Shown piece after piece: positions 8,461 to 16,696 of a stretch of 64,000 bases of DNA. Under the pieces are notes generated by a model. It saw only the letters and a program-made list of their open reading frames with translations, was not told the origin of the DNA and searched no databases. The translations under genes were made by a program, and so were the position numbers. The stretch lies in contig JALGWI010000001.1 in assembly GCA_025774245.1 (NCBI GenBank), positions 84,599 through 148,598 on the forward strand, written 5' to 3'. Numbering within the stretch: position 1 is the stretch's first letter; every line of letters begins with the position of its first letter. The DNA is from a bacterium. GTDB lineage: Bacteria; Joyebacterota; Joyebacteria; Joyebacterales; Joyebacteraceae.

Positions 8461-8489
8461 TTGACAGCATACCCCCCCGCATGTAGAAT
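8461..8489 (+). promoter_or_regulatory. Sigma-70-type promoter for the exbB-tonB operon
   Basis: TTGACA (8461-8466) and TAGAAT (8484-8489) are separated by the optimal 17 bases. Transcription would start near 8496, leaving an unusually long leader of about 243 nt before the ExbB start at 8739. No known riboswitch was recognised in that leader. Confidence 0.75.
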
Positions 8490-8738
8490 CCCGAGGACAA
8501 CTGGAGCTGACGGGCGCGATCCGCGTCGTCGTCGTTCTTGTCGTCCACGGATCGGGGCTGGACCCTCGGCGCGGCATTCCCGAACGTGGACGAGTAGGCG
8601 AGAGGCAGGAGGTGGACTGAACGGTAGTCCTGGGAAGATCGTCGCATTGAGTGAGACCGAGAACTACTGAGGCACCCGAGGTTCCGTCCGCCGGGCCGGT
8701 CGCGGTCTCGGAGAGGACTGGGGAGGAGAATCAAGGTA

Positions 8739-9605
8739 ATGCGAAGAGCCTTTTCTACCATGCCGATGGCGCTCATGGCGCTGGTGCTGATCGGCTCGAT
8801 GAGCCCGCTCTGTGCGCAGGAGGACGTCGAGGCCGGAGCCGCCGAGGCAGTTGAGACCGCGGCCGCCATGGCCGAGTCCGCCCTCGTCGACACCGCCGGC
8901 GTCGACACGACCGCCGTCGACTCGCTCGCAGTGGCCGCCGTGGAGGAGCCCGAGCCTGAGCCCGCGCCCGAGTCGTCCGCCTTCATGAGAAGCGGCCTCG
9001 TCGAGTTCTTCCTCAAGGGCGGCCGGTTCATGTGGGGTCTTCTGTTCCTCTCGATGGTCGGCGTCGCCGTCATCATCGAGCGGGCCATCACGCTCCACAA
9101 GGCCAGGGCCGACGTACGCAAGCTCATGGAGAGGGTCGTCGGCGCACTCAAGAAGGGCAGCCTCGAGGAGGCCATCGACATCTGTGCCGGCACGCGGGGT
9201 CCGATTCCGCAGATCCTCCACGCCGGTCTGAGACAGGCCAAGAAGGGAACGGTCGCGGTCGAGAAGGCGATCGAGACGGCGGGCATCGTCGAGATGTCGT
9301 TCCTCGAGAGAGGGCTCATCATCCTGGCGACGGTTGCTAACGTCGCGCCTCTCCTCGGCTTCCTCGGAACGGTGTCCGGCATGATCGCGGCCTTCGAGGC
9401 CATCGCCCAGGCCGAGCAGGTCAGCGCCAAGCTGGTCGCGAGCGGTATCTCAGAGGCGCTCATCACCACGATGTCGGGTCTCACGGTCGCGATTCCCGTG
9501 CAGATCGCGCACAACCTCTTCGTGCAGCGCATTGACAACTTCGTCGTCGAGATGGAGGACAGCGCGGCGGAACTCGTCGACACCCTGGCTTCGATGGATC
9601 AGTAG
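8739..9605 (+). CDS. exbB: ExbB/TolQ/MotA-family proton channel with cleavable signal
   Basis: A 288-residue inner-membrane proton channel subunit that, with ExbD, would convert proton motive force into movement of TonB. Residues 1-26 are a signal peptide (ending SPLCAQ). A periplasmic Ala/Val/Glu/Asp stretch with a PEPEPAPE segment follows (about 27-80), then a first transmembrane helix (about 97-115). The conserved MotA/TolQ/ExbB core then has helices near 187-220 (including PLLGFLGTVSGMI) and 243-265 (TTMSGLTVAIPV). The signal plus acidic periplasmic extension is seen in some ExbB homologues outside Proteobacteria. It is the first gene of an exbB-exbD-exbD-tonB operon. Confidence 0.92.
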   Translation: MRRAFSTMPMALMALVLIGSMSPLCAQEDVEAGAAEAVETAAAMAESALVDTAGVDTTAVDSLAVAAVEEPEPEPAPESSAFMRSGLVEFFLKGGRFMWGLLFLSMVGVAVIIERAITLHKARADVRKLMERVVGALKKGSLEEAIDICAGTRGPIPQILHAGLRQAKKGTVAVEKAIETAGIVEMSFLERGLIILATVANVAPLLGFLGTVSGMIAAFEAIAQAEQVSAKLVASGISEALITTMSGLTVAIPVQIAHNLFVQRIDNFVVEMEDSAAELVDTLASMDQ

Positions 9606-9671
9606 CCCGTCAGGGGGCTATCGTGGCGGTGCCGGCGGTCGACCGCGCACCGCGAGGAAGGCACTGAGAGA

Positions 9672-10118
9672 ATGGCGAAATTCAAGCGAAGAACGGGGAT
9701 CTCGGCCGAACTGGTCGGCGAGTCGTCGATGTCGGACGTCGCCTTCCTTCTGCTGATCTTCTTCATCGTGAGCACGACGTTCCCGGAGATCGGGCTCCCG
9801 CTCATTCTGCCGAGCGCGTCGGGCGACGTGAAACAGGTCGCCCGGGTGAACGTCATGCAGATCGTGACGTCGAGGACCGGCCTCTACTACATCGACGTCG
9901 ACACGGAGCCGACGCCTCTTTCGGAGCTCAGGGACCTCGTGGGGCGGAGGCTCGTCGAGAACGACAAGCTCATCCTCTCGCTCGAGACCCATCCTGAGGC
10001 TCCGTACGGAGGCATGATCGAGGCGCTGGACGAGGTCATGCTCGCCTACGCCGAGCTTGAGAGGGCGAAGATCGATCGCGACAAGAGGATCTCCCTCAAA
10101 ATGCTCGAGGTCGAGTAG
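9672..10118 (+). CDS. exbD: ExbD/TolR biopolymer transport protein, copy 1
   Basis: A 148-residue stator component of the TonB energising complex. A short cytoplasmic N-terminus leads to SMSDVAFLLLIFFIVSTTF (about residues 19-37). This is the single transmembrane helix, and its Asp supplies the proton-binding carboxylate of ExbD/TolR. The rest is the periplasmic domain with the GDVKQVARVNVMQIV strand and the LEDEVMLAYAE-like helix near the end (DEVMLAYAELERAK). It lies 66 bases after exbB and 17 bases before a second exbD. Two non-identical ExbD genes may form a mixed dimer; that is inference. Confidence 0.92.
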   Translation: MAKFKRRTGISAELVGESSMSDVAFLLLIFFIVSTTFPEIGLPLILPSASGDVKQVARVNVMQIVTSRTGLYYIDVDTEPTPLSELRDLVGRRLVENDKLILSLETHPEAPYGGMIEALDEVMLAYAELERAKIDRDKRISLKMLEVE

Positions 10119-10135
10119 GCGTCGGAGGTGATCAA

Positions 10136-10543
10136 TTGGAACTGAGGAGAAAGGCGGGGTCAGGGGCGCGGATCCCGACGTCCTCGATGGCGGACATCGC
10201 GTTCCTGCTGATCGTTTTCTTCATGGTGACGACGATCTTCAAGCTGGAGCAAGGCCTCCCGATTACGCTTCCGAGGTCGATCGCCGGCGACAAGATTCCG
10301 CGTGAGAGGATCGCGCACATCTGGATCGACAGGCAGGGCACGATCTCGATCGACGATCTCGTGATCGGCGTCTATGACATCGAGCCCCTCGTCACGGCGA
10401 AGCTGAGGGAGAACCCGGCCCTCATCATCTCCTTCAACACGGACGAGAAGACGCCATACGGGATCATGGACGAGGCGATGGAGAGGCTGAAGCTGGCGAA
10501 CGCCCTCAGGGTGTCGTTCACGACGATACCGCACGAGGACTAG
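10136..10543 (+). CDS. exbD: ExbD/TolR biopolymer transport protein, copy 2
   Basis: A 135-residue ExbD-type protein. The start is TTG 10136, two to four bases after a strong ggaggtgatc site. The transmembrane helix TSSMADIAFLLIVFFMVTTI (about residues 15-34) contains the key Asp. The periplasmic domain includes AHIWIDRQGTISIDDL and ends soon after the KTPYGIMDEAMERLK helix. It differs clearly from copy 1, so the two may have specialised. Gene order places it between exbD1 and tonB. Confidence 0.9.
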   Translation: MELRRKAGSGARIPTSSMADIAFLLIVFFMVTTIFKLEQGLPITLPRSIAGDKIPRERIAHIWIDRQGTISIDDLVIGVYDIEPLVTAKLRENPALIISFNTDEKTPYGIMDEAMERLKLANALRVSFTTIPHED

Positions 10544-10598
10544 GCGGGCGAAGGGATGAAGGGGCGACGTCTCTCACGGGAGCTATGAGGCAAAGCAG

Positions 10599-11231
10599 AT
10601 GAGTCCGTATCTTGCGGTTCACATGACGGAAGAGCAGAAGCTCAAGAACCAGTACCCCCGGATGATACGTGTGGCGGCGTTCCTGGCTGTCGTGATCCAC
10701 ATCCTGGCGTTTCTGTTCATGCCGGAATACAAGCCGGAGCCGTATCGCCTGCGCGAGAAACAGGTTCTCGAGGCGATCGATATTCCGGACCAGTTCAAGA
10801 TCCCACCTCCGCCCAAGGAGGAGGTGAAGAAGCAGGTCGTGACCGAGATCGAGCCGTCCGCGGACGCGAGCGAGGAGGAGACGATCGCCGAGACCGTGTT
10901 CGAGGTCGACGCTCCTCCGGAGCTTCCGCCGGCACCGTCGCGACCGAGGTTCTTCGACGCCTACGACGACCCGCCGAAACTGGAGAAGATGGTCGAGCCG
11001 GTCTACCCGGAGATGGCGATTCAGTCCGAGCTCGAGGGGGTGGTGGGGCTCCGCATCGGGGTCGACGAGTTCGGGAATGTGGTGGAGGCCGTCGTGCTGC
11101 AGAGCGTTCCCGGCCTCGACCAGGCGGCCATCGACGCGGTCATGCAGTGGAAGTTCAGGCCGGCGAAACAGCGGGACGTCGCCGTCCCGGTCCGGATCTT
11201 CGTTCCGGTCCGCTTCACGCTCCGGGGCTAG
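10599..11231 (+). CDS. tonB: TonB energy transducer
   Basis: A 210-residue protein that would carry energy from ExbBD to outer-membrane transporters. The N-terminus is cytoplasmic, followed by an uncleaved anchor helix (VAAFLAVVIHILAFLFM, about residues 27-43) containing the His typical of TonB anchors. A Pro/Glu-rich spacer (about 50-125) includes FKIPPPPKEEVKKQ. The C-terminal TonB domain is clear: EPVYPEMAIQSELEGVVGL, then QWKFRPAKQRDVAVPV. The ribosome site at 10599 is weak; ATG 10623 is an alternative start. No TonB-dependent receptor is in the window, so the substrate is unknown. A strong terminator follows. Confidence 0.92.
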   Translation: MSPYLAVHMTEEQKLKNQYPRMIRVAAFLAVVIHILAFLFMPEYKPEPYRLREKQVLEAIDIPDQFKIPPPPKEEVKKQVVTEIEPSADASEEETIAETVFEVDAPPELPPAPSRPRFFDAYDDPPKLEKMVEPVYPEMAIQSELEGVVGLRIGVDEFGNVVEAVVLQSVPGLDQAAIDAVMQWKFRPAKQRDVAVPVRIFVPVRFTLRG

Positions 11232-11330
11232 GGCCTCCGGGCGCTCGTCGGCGAATCCCGGCGGGGGGGGGCCTGTGCCTCTCCGGGTGCGGGAAACGGC
11301 TAAACAAAACACCCTCACGAGGTGTCTTAA

Positions 11331-11359
11331 GAGGGCAGCGCGGGCCTGACGCTGCCCTC
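11331..11359 (+). terminator. Terminator of the exbB-tonB operon
   Basis: A perfect 10-bp GC-rich stem (11331-11340 with 11350-11359) with a 9-base loop, followed by tctgttgtcg. It lies 100 bases past the tonB stop and before the next gene. Confidence 0.75.
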
Positions 11360-11424
11360 TGTTGTCGTCACGGCGAATGCGCCGGCGACACGCGTGTATC
11401 CCTGTTAGAAGGGAGGGCGAGAGA

Positions 11425-12216
11425 ATGGCGGAGTACAGAGAGTCTGAGGGCGCCGGGAGCCCGGTGCCGGAAGAGGCGGGCAAGGCCCGCGGTGGAGTCG
11501 TGAGCTGGATCGTCGGAGTCATCACCGAGCCGACGGCGACCTTTGAGTCGATCGGGTCGCGAGTGGCCGTCCGGGACCCGACCGAGGCCGGGAAGACCAG
11601 AGACAAGACGAAATGGTGGGTCCCCATCGTGATACTGCTGGTCGCCTTCACGGCCATGACGACCTACGTCATGTTCACCCCGGAGGGCGTCGAGCTCGTC
11701 CGTGAGCAGATGGCAGCCCAGGGACAGACCGGCGTCCCGCCGGAGCAGGCCATGGCGATGGCCAGGACGATCGGCATCCCCATCCAGATGATCGTCATGG
11801 GAATCGTCCTCTTCGTCTGGGCCTTCGCTGGCGGAGGCGTCATCCACCTCTTCTCGAAGATGCTGGGCGGGAAGGGCATCTTCCGTCACGGTCGCGCCGC
11901 GATCGCCTGGCCGATGATCATCGGCGGCCTCGGCATCGTCATCCGCGCGATCCTCATGGTGGTCACCGGAAAGGTCGAGCTCGAGATGTCCCCTTCGCTC
12001 TTCCTCGGCCACCTGGAGCGCACCGACACGCTCTACAGGTTCCTGAACGCCGGCTTCGATGTCTTCATGATCTGGGAGACGGTCGTCATCGTCTTCGCCA
12101 TCGCCGCGATGTACCGCATCAGCCGCGGCAAGGCCCTCGTCCCGGCCCTGGTGACCTGGGCGCTCATCACGGCTCTCATGACGTTCTCACCGCAAGGAGG
12201 ATTCGGTGGCATGTAA
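11425..12216 (+). CDS. Yip1-like multi-pass membrane protein
   Basis: A 263-residue integral membrane protein. ATG 11425 is chosen because a gggagggcgagaga site lies just before it; the extra in-frame codons upstream run into the tonB terminator. A soluble N-terminus contains a GVITEPTATFESI segment, typical of the Yip1 domain family. About five hydrophobic helices follow (near residues 74-92, 128-147, 168-190, 214-233 and 240-255). Bacterial Yip1-family proteins lie in the inner membrane and have no established function. The end overlaps the tolC start by 11 bases, so the gene is translationally coupled to the efflux operon. Confidence 0.75.
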   Translation: MAEYRESEGAGSPVPEEAGKARGGVVSWIVGVITEPTATFESIGSRVAVRDPTEAGKTRDKTKWWVPIVILLVAFTAMTTYVMFTPEGVELVREQMAAQGQTGVPPEQAMAMARTIGIPIQMIVMGIVLFVWAFAGGGVIHLFSKMLGGKGIFRHGRAAIAWPMIIGGLGIVIRAILMVVTGKVELEMSPSLFLGHLERTDTLYRFLNAGFDVFMIWETVVIVFAIAAMYRISRGKALVPALVTWALITALMTFSPQGGFGGM

Positions 12217-13501
12217 CCGGAGGACACCGTTCGCCCTAGTTTTCGTGGCGGGCATCGTCGTCCTCGGACTCCTCGCCGCCTGCGTCCCCGCGTCGGCCCG
12301 CGTCATCACGCTCGACGAGTGCGTCGAGATCGCGATGGAGAACAACGGCTCGCTGGGGCAGGCCCGGGAGGACGTCGCGACGGCGGGCGCCAACCTTATG
12401 TCGAACTGGTCGTGGGCGCTCCCACAGATCAACGCGAGCGTCTCTCGGACGAACTACCTGAACGTGATCGAGGGGTTCGAGGGGGACTCGAAGGTCACGT
12501 CGGGACAGGTCGGACTGAACCAGGTGCTCTTCGACGGGTCGACCTTCGCTCGGATCGCCGGCGCGTATCACTCGCGTGACGCCTCCGAGCTCTCGCTCGA
12601 CTGGACGACCCGCGACGTCGTCTTCGGGGCGAAGGAGCTCTACTACGGGCTTCTGAAGGCAGAGAAGCTCAACGGGGTCGCCGAGGAGAACCTCGAGCTC
12701 GCGAACGAGCAGCTCCGCAAGACCGAGAGCCTCTTCGAGCTCGGCTCCGCGTCGCGCTCCGATCTCCTCAAGGCTCAGGTTCAGGTGCAGGCGGCCGAGC
12801 TCACGCTCATCACGGCCCAGAAGGGCGTCGGCATCTCGAGGGCCGGGCTCAGGCTCTACCTCGCGCTCGACCCGCTCGAGCCGATCGAGGTCGTCGATCC
12901 GCCCGAGGGCGAGGAGGAGATCGACCTCTTGAACTACGATCTCGCGGAGGCCATCGCGAGAAGGCCCGACATCCAGGCGTTCGAGGAGACGGTGACGGCG
13001 GCGAAGCGCTCCGTGCTCGCCTCCCAGGCGGAGTACCTGCCCGACCTCGACCTCTCCGTCTCGTACGCCGGGAGTCCGGAGGACATAGGCGGGCTCCTCG
13101 ACCAGATCAGAAACGACTACACGCGGTCCGTGAGCGTGAGGCTCTCGCTGCCCATCTTCACGGGCCTCTCCAGGAAGGCGGGCGTCGACCACAGCAAGTC
13201 ATCGCTCAGGAGCCTCGAGCTGTCGCTCCGCGACTTGAAGCTCCAGGCGGCCTACGAGATCGAGACGGCGCGGCTCACCCTCCTCGAGCAGGAGGGGAGC
13301 GTCGCCGTCGCCGAGAAGGCCGTCGCCCAGGCCGAGGAGGATCTGAACATCTCGGAGGAGCGGTTCCGCCTGCGGGCCGCCAGCATGCTCGATCGCATCG
13401 ACGCTCGCGTGGCCTACTCGACCGCGAGGGCCGAATACGTGAGGTCTCGCTACGACTACGAGATCGCCAAGGCCGACATGAAGAGGGTCCTCGGCCTCTA
13501 G
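12206..13501 (+). CDS. TolC-family outer-membrane efflux protein
   Basis: A 431-residue protein starting at GTG 12206, five bases after aaggagg. It would form the trimeric outer-membrane exit duct of the following MacAB-type exporter. Signal peptide residues 1-31 end in LLAACVPASA. This contains a possible lipobox (LAAC), so it could be either a signal peptidase I substrate or an OprM-like lipoprotein. The mature part shows the duplicated helical hairpins of the family, with LDECVEIAMENN at the start, AEITL-type heptads near 195, and a second repeat from about 250 (LAEAIARRPDIQAFEETV). Gene order tolC-macA-macB supports the role. Confidence 0.9.
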   Translation: MACNRRTPFALVFVAGIVVLGLLAACVPASARVITLDECVEIAMENNGSLGQAREDVATAGANLMSNWSWALPQINASVSRTNYLNVIEGFEGDSKVTSGQVGLNQVLFDGSTFARIAGAYHSRDASELSLDWTTRDVVFGAKELYYGLLKAEKLNGVAEENLELANEQLRKTESLFELGSASRSDLLKAQVQVQAAELTLITAQKGVGISRAGLRLYLALDPLEPIEVVDPPEGEEEIDLLNYDLAEAIARRPDIQAFEETVTAAKRSVLASQAEYLPDLDLSVSYAGSPEDIGGLLDQIRNDYTRSVSVRLSLPIFTGLSRKAGVDHSKSSLRSLELSLRDLKLQAAYEIETARLTLLEQEGSVAVAEKAVAQAEEDLNISEERFRLRAASMLDRIDARVAYSTARAEYVRSRYDYEIAKADMKRVLGL

Positions 13502-13527
13502 CGCCGGCGACGCAAGGGGGCACGCGC

Positions 13528-14775
13528 ATGGCCATGAAAGGGAAGAAGCTCCTTATTCCCATAGGGATCGTCGCGATCATCGTGATCGCCGTCCTGGCGA
13601 ACAAGGGGCTCGATCGGAAGGACCGAACGGAGGTCTCGGTCGACGAGGTCGAGCGAGGGACACTGGTTGCGAAGGTCTCCGGGCCCGGGCGGGTCCGCGC
13701 CGAGACGACCGTCCAGATCAGCTCGACCCTCATGGGCCGGATCGATGAGCTTGCCGTCGACGAGGGTGACCGAGTCACGAGAGGGCAGTTCCTGCTCCGG
13801 CTCGACGACGTCTGGTACCGCTCCCAGGTGGAGCAGGCGGGGGCGAGGGTGGAGCGCGCCCGGGCCGAGCTGACGACCGCGGAGCGCGACCTCAACTACG
13901 CGGAGCTGGAGTTCGCGAAGGACCTCGTCTCCGAGAGGGAGCGGGACGACTGCCTGACGATGGCCACGACGTACCGCCAGGCACACAGCGAGGCCATGGC
14001 GGCGCTCCGCGCGGCGGAGGACCGGCTCGATAAGACGGTCTTCTACTCGCCGATCGACGGCGTCGTCACGCGGCTCAACGTCGAGGAGGGCGAGAACGTC
14101 GTCACCGGGACGATGAACCAGCCCGGCACCGTGATCCTGACCATCTCCGACCTGGGCCACATGGAGGTCGAGGTCGAGATCGACGAGACGGACATCGTCG
14201 ACGTCGCGATCGACCAGCTGGCCGAGATCGAGGTAGAGGCTCTCATCGACACCGTCCTCGCGGGCCGCGTCACCGAGGTCGGGAACTCGGGTATCGCGAG
14301 CATGGCGGGGACGCAGGAAGAGGTCACGAACTTCATCGTCAAGGTCCTCGTCGATCACGCCCACCCCGGGCTCCGCCCCGGGATGACGGCGACGGTCGAG
14401 ATCGTCACCGCGACCCACGAGGGCGCCCTGAACGTCCCGATCCAGTCCGTCGCGTCGCGCACGCCCTCCGAGCTCGAGGAGGAGGACGAGGAGGGTGAGA
14501 AGGGGGACGAGGAGAAGAAGGAGTCGAGGAAGAGGCGGAGCGACCGGGAGGAGGAGAAGGAGGTAGAGGGCGTCTTCATCATCGACGAGAACGACGAGGC
14601 GCTCTTCGTGCCCGTGAAGACAGGCATCGCGGACGAGCTGTCGATCGAGGTCGAAGGCGAGCTCGAGGACGGCCAGAAGGTCGTCTCCGGGCCGTACAAG
14701 GTGCTCCGTACCCTGAAGAACGGGCAGGCCCTCAAGGTCGAGGAAGAGGAGTCGAAGTCCGAGGGGGAGGAGTAG
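13528..14775 (+). CDS. macA: MacA-like periplasmic adaptor (HlyD/RND-type membrane fusion protein)
   Basis: A 415-residue adaptor linking the MacB-type transporter to TolC. An N-terminal helix (about residues 8-24) anchors it in the inner membrane. A lipoyl half (GPGRVRAETTVQISSTLMGR) and a helical hairpin follow (about 95-165), then the second lipoyl half (YSPIDGVVTRLNVEEGENV) and a beta-barrel domain. Residues about 313-350 are an extraordinarily charged insert of Glu, Asp, Lys and Arg, starting SELEEEDEEGEKGDEEKKE, within the membrane-proximal region. The C-terminus is again acidic. The tolC, ATPase and permease neighbours confirm the exporter context. Substrate unknown. Confidence 0.9.
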   Translation: MAMKGKKLLIPIGIVAIIVIAVLANKGLDRKDRTEVSVDEVERGTLVAKVSGPGRVRAETTVQISSTLMGRIDELAVDEGDRVTRGQFLLRLDDVWYRSQVEQAGARVERARAELTTAERDLNYAELEFAKDLVSERERDDCLTMATTYRQAHSEAMAALRAAEDRLDKTVFYSPIDGVVTRLNVEEGENVVTGTMNQPGTVILTISDLGHMEVEVEIDETDIVDVAIDQLAEIEVEALIDTVLAGRVTEVGNSGIASMAGTQEEVTNFIVKVLVDHAHPGLRPGMTATVEIVTATHEGALNVPIQSVASRTPSELEEEDEEGEKGDEEKKESRKRRSDREEEKEVEGVFIIDENDEALFVPVKTGIADELSIEVEGELEDGQKVVSGPYKVLRTLKNGQALKVEEEESKSEGEE

Positions 14776-14778
14776 CCT

Positions 14779-15456
14779 GTGCTGATCGAGCTCGAGGGGC
14801 TCTCGAAGATCTACGAGGTCGGCACGCAGGAGGTGCGCGCGCTCTCGGACATCAACATGACGGTCGCCGAGAACGAGTACCTCGCTATCATGGGCCCGTC
14901 CGGGTCCGGCAAGTCGACCCTGATGAACATCATCGGCTGCCTCGACACGCCGACCGAGGGATCGTACCGCCTGAAGGGCCAGGAGGTCGGTTCCCTCGAC
15001 GACGACGAGCTGGCCGAGATCAGAAGCACCGAGATCGGTTTCGTCTTCCAGACGTTCAATCTCCTGCCCCGCATGACGGCGTTCCAGAACGTCGAGCTGC
15101 CGCTGATCTACGGAAGGGCCGCGAGGAAGGTGCGGACCGACAGGGTGTGGGAGACGATCGACGCCGTGGGCCTGAAGGACAGGGCGCATCACAGGCCGAG
15201 CGAGCTCTCGGGGGGACAGCGACAGCGTGTCGCACTCGCGCGGGCGCTCATCAATCAGCCCTCCATCCTTCTCGCCGATGAGCCGACGGGCAACCTCGAC
15301 TCGACGACCGGCGAGGAGATCATGCAGATCTTCAGGCAGCTCAACCAGGCCGGCAACACGATCATCCTGGTGACGCACGAGCAGTACATCGCCGAGCACG
15401 CGCGGAGGATCGTGCGGCTCCTCGACGGCAGGATATCGAGCGACACGGTCAGCTGA
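14779..15456 (+). CDS. MacB/LolD-type ABC transporter ATPase
   Basis: A 225-residue nucleotide-binding subunit, GTG start three bases after the adaptor stop. Visible motifs are Walker [10 protein letters not shown] (residues about 40-48), the Q-loop in [12 protein letters not shown], the signature [16 protein letters not shown], Walker [14 protein letters not shown], and the H-loop His in ILVTHEQ. In Escherichia coli MacB the ATPase is fused to the permease; here it is separate, as in many other bacteria. It probably energises the two permeases that follow. Confidence 0.93.
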   Translation: MLIELEGLSKIYEVGTQEVRALSDINMTVAENEYLAIMGPSGSGKSTLMNIIGCLDTPTEGSYRLKGQEVGSLDDDELAEIRSTEIGFVFQTFNLLPRMTAFQNVELPLIYGRAARKVRTDRVWETIDAVGLKDRAHHRPSELSGGQRQRVALARALINQPSILLADEPTGNLDSTTGEEIMQIFRQLNQAGNTIILVTHEQYIAEHARRIVRLLDGRISSDTVS

Positions 15457-15484
15457 GTACCTCCCTCACCGAGAGGCATCGACG

Positions 15485-16696
15485 ATGGAGTTCCGCGAGA
15501 CGCTCCTGAGTTCGTTCAGGACACTCCGGTCACACAAGATGAGGTCCGCTCTCACGATGCTCGGCATCGTGATCGGCTCCGGCGCGCTCGTCGCGGTCAT
15601 GTCGATGATCGCAGGGCTGAACCAGTCGGTCTCGGCGCAGTTCCAGTCCATCGGGACCGACATCATCTCGGTGAGCAAGTATCCGTGGATCCAGATGGGC
15701 GACTCCGAGGATTTCCGGAACCGGAAGGACATCACGCTTGCCGACGCCGAGGCGGTCGGCCGCCTGCCCTCGGTCGGTCTCATGGCTCCGAACATCCACA
15801 CCCGCCGCAACATCGCCTACGGCGGCGAGACCGTCAGGTACACCCTCGTCACGGGAAGCACCGCCGAGTACGAGACGATCGACAACTACCTGGTCGACTC
15901 CGGCCGGTTCATCACGAACCTCGACGACGACCGCCACCGCGCGTCGGTCGTGCTGGGCGCGGACGTCGCCGAGGAGCTCTTCCACCTCAGAGATCCTCTG
16001 GGCCACGACATCAAGGTCGGCGGCAAGCGGTTCACGGTGGTCGGCGTGATGGAGGCGAAGGGCGACATCTTCGGTGAGAGCCTCGACGACCTCGTCATCA
16101 TCCCCATCACGACGTTCCAGAAGGCCTTCGGCCGACGAAGGTCGGTCGTGATCGATTGCTCTCCCGCCGACGGCGTGAGCATGCAGAGGACGATGGAGGA
16201 GATCCGACAGCTCCTCCGCATCCGCCGTCAGGTTCCGAGGAACGACCCCGACGACTTCGCCATCAACACGCAGAGCGATCTGGTCTCCGGCTACAACGCG
16301 CTCACGGGCGTTCTCTACATGGCCATGGTCGGCATCGTCGGGCTCGCGCTCCTCGTGGGCGGGATCGGCGTGATGAACGTCATGCTCGTCTCCGTTGCGG
16401 AGAGGACGCGGGAGATCGGGGTCAGGAAGGCGATCGGGGCGAGGCGTCGCGACATCACGCTCCAGTTCCTCGTGGAGTCGGTCATCCTCACGGGACTGGG
16501 CGGCGGCCTCGGCATTCTCGGGGGGAGCGCCATCGCGTTTCTCGTGAAGGCCGCGACGCCGCTGCCGGCGGCCGTGACGCCGACGGCCGTGATCCTCGCA
16601 GCGTCCTTCGCCCTCGTCACGGGCCTCACGTTCGGCGTCTACCCCGCCACGAGGGCGGGGAGGCTCAATCCCATGGAGGCTCTGAGGTACGAATGA
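15485..16696 (+). CDS. MacB-type ABC transporter permease, copy 1
   Basis: A 403-residue FtsX/MacB permease. An N-terminal transmembrane helix (about residues 20-40, SALTMLGIVIGSGALVAVMS) precedes a large periplasmic MacB core domain (about 41-275). Three C-terminal helices follow, starting AMVGIVGLALLVGGIGVMN, with the family motif RTREIGVRKAIGA in the coupling loop. It acts as a mechanotransmission transporter moving substrates between periplasm and TolC. The stop codon overlaps the start of the next permease by four bases (ATGA), indicating translational coupling and perhaps a heterodimer. Confidence 0.92.
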   Translation: MEFRETLLSSFRTLRSHKMRSALTMLGIVIGSGALVAVMSMIAGLNQSVSAQFQSIGTDIISVSKYPWIQMGDSEDFRNRKDITLADAEAVGRLPSVGLMAPNIHTRRNIAYGGETVRYTLVTGSTAEYETIDNYLVDSGRFITNLDDDRHRASVVLGADVAEELFHLRDPLGHDIKVGGKRFTVVGVMEAKGDIFGESLDDLVIIPITTFQKAFGRRRSVVIDCSPADGVSMQRTMEEIRQLLRIRRQVPRNDPDDFAINTQSDLVSGYNALTGVLYMAMVGIVGLALLVGGIGVMNVMLVSVAERTREIGVRKAIGARRRDITLQFLVESVILTGLGGGLGILGGSAIAFLVKAATPLPAAVTPTAVILAASFALVTGLTFGVYPATRAGRLNPMEALRYE

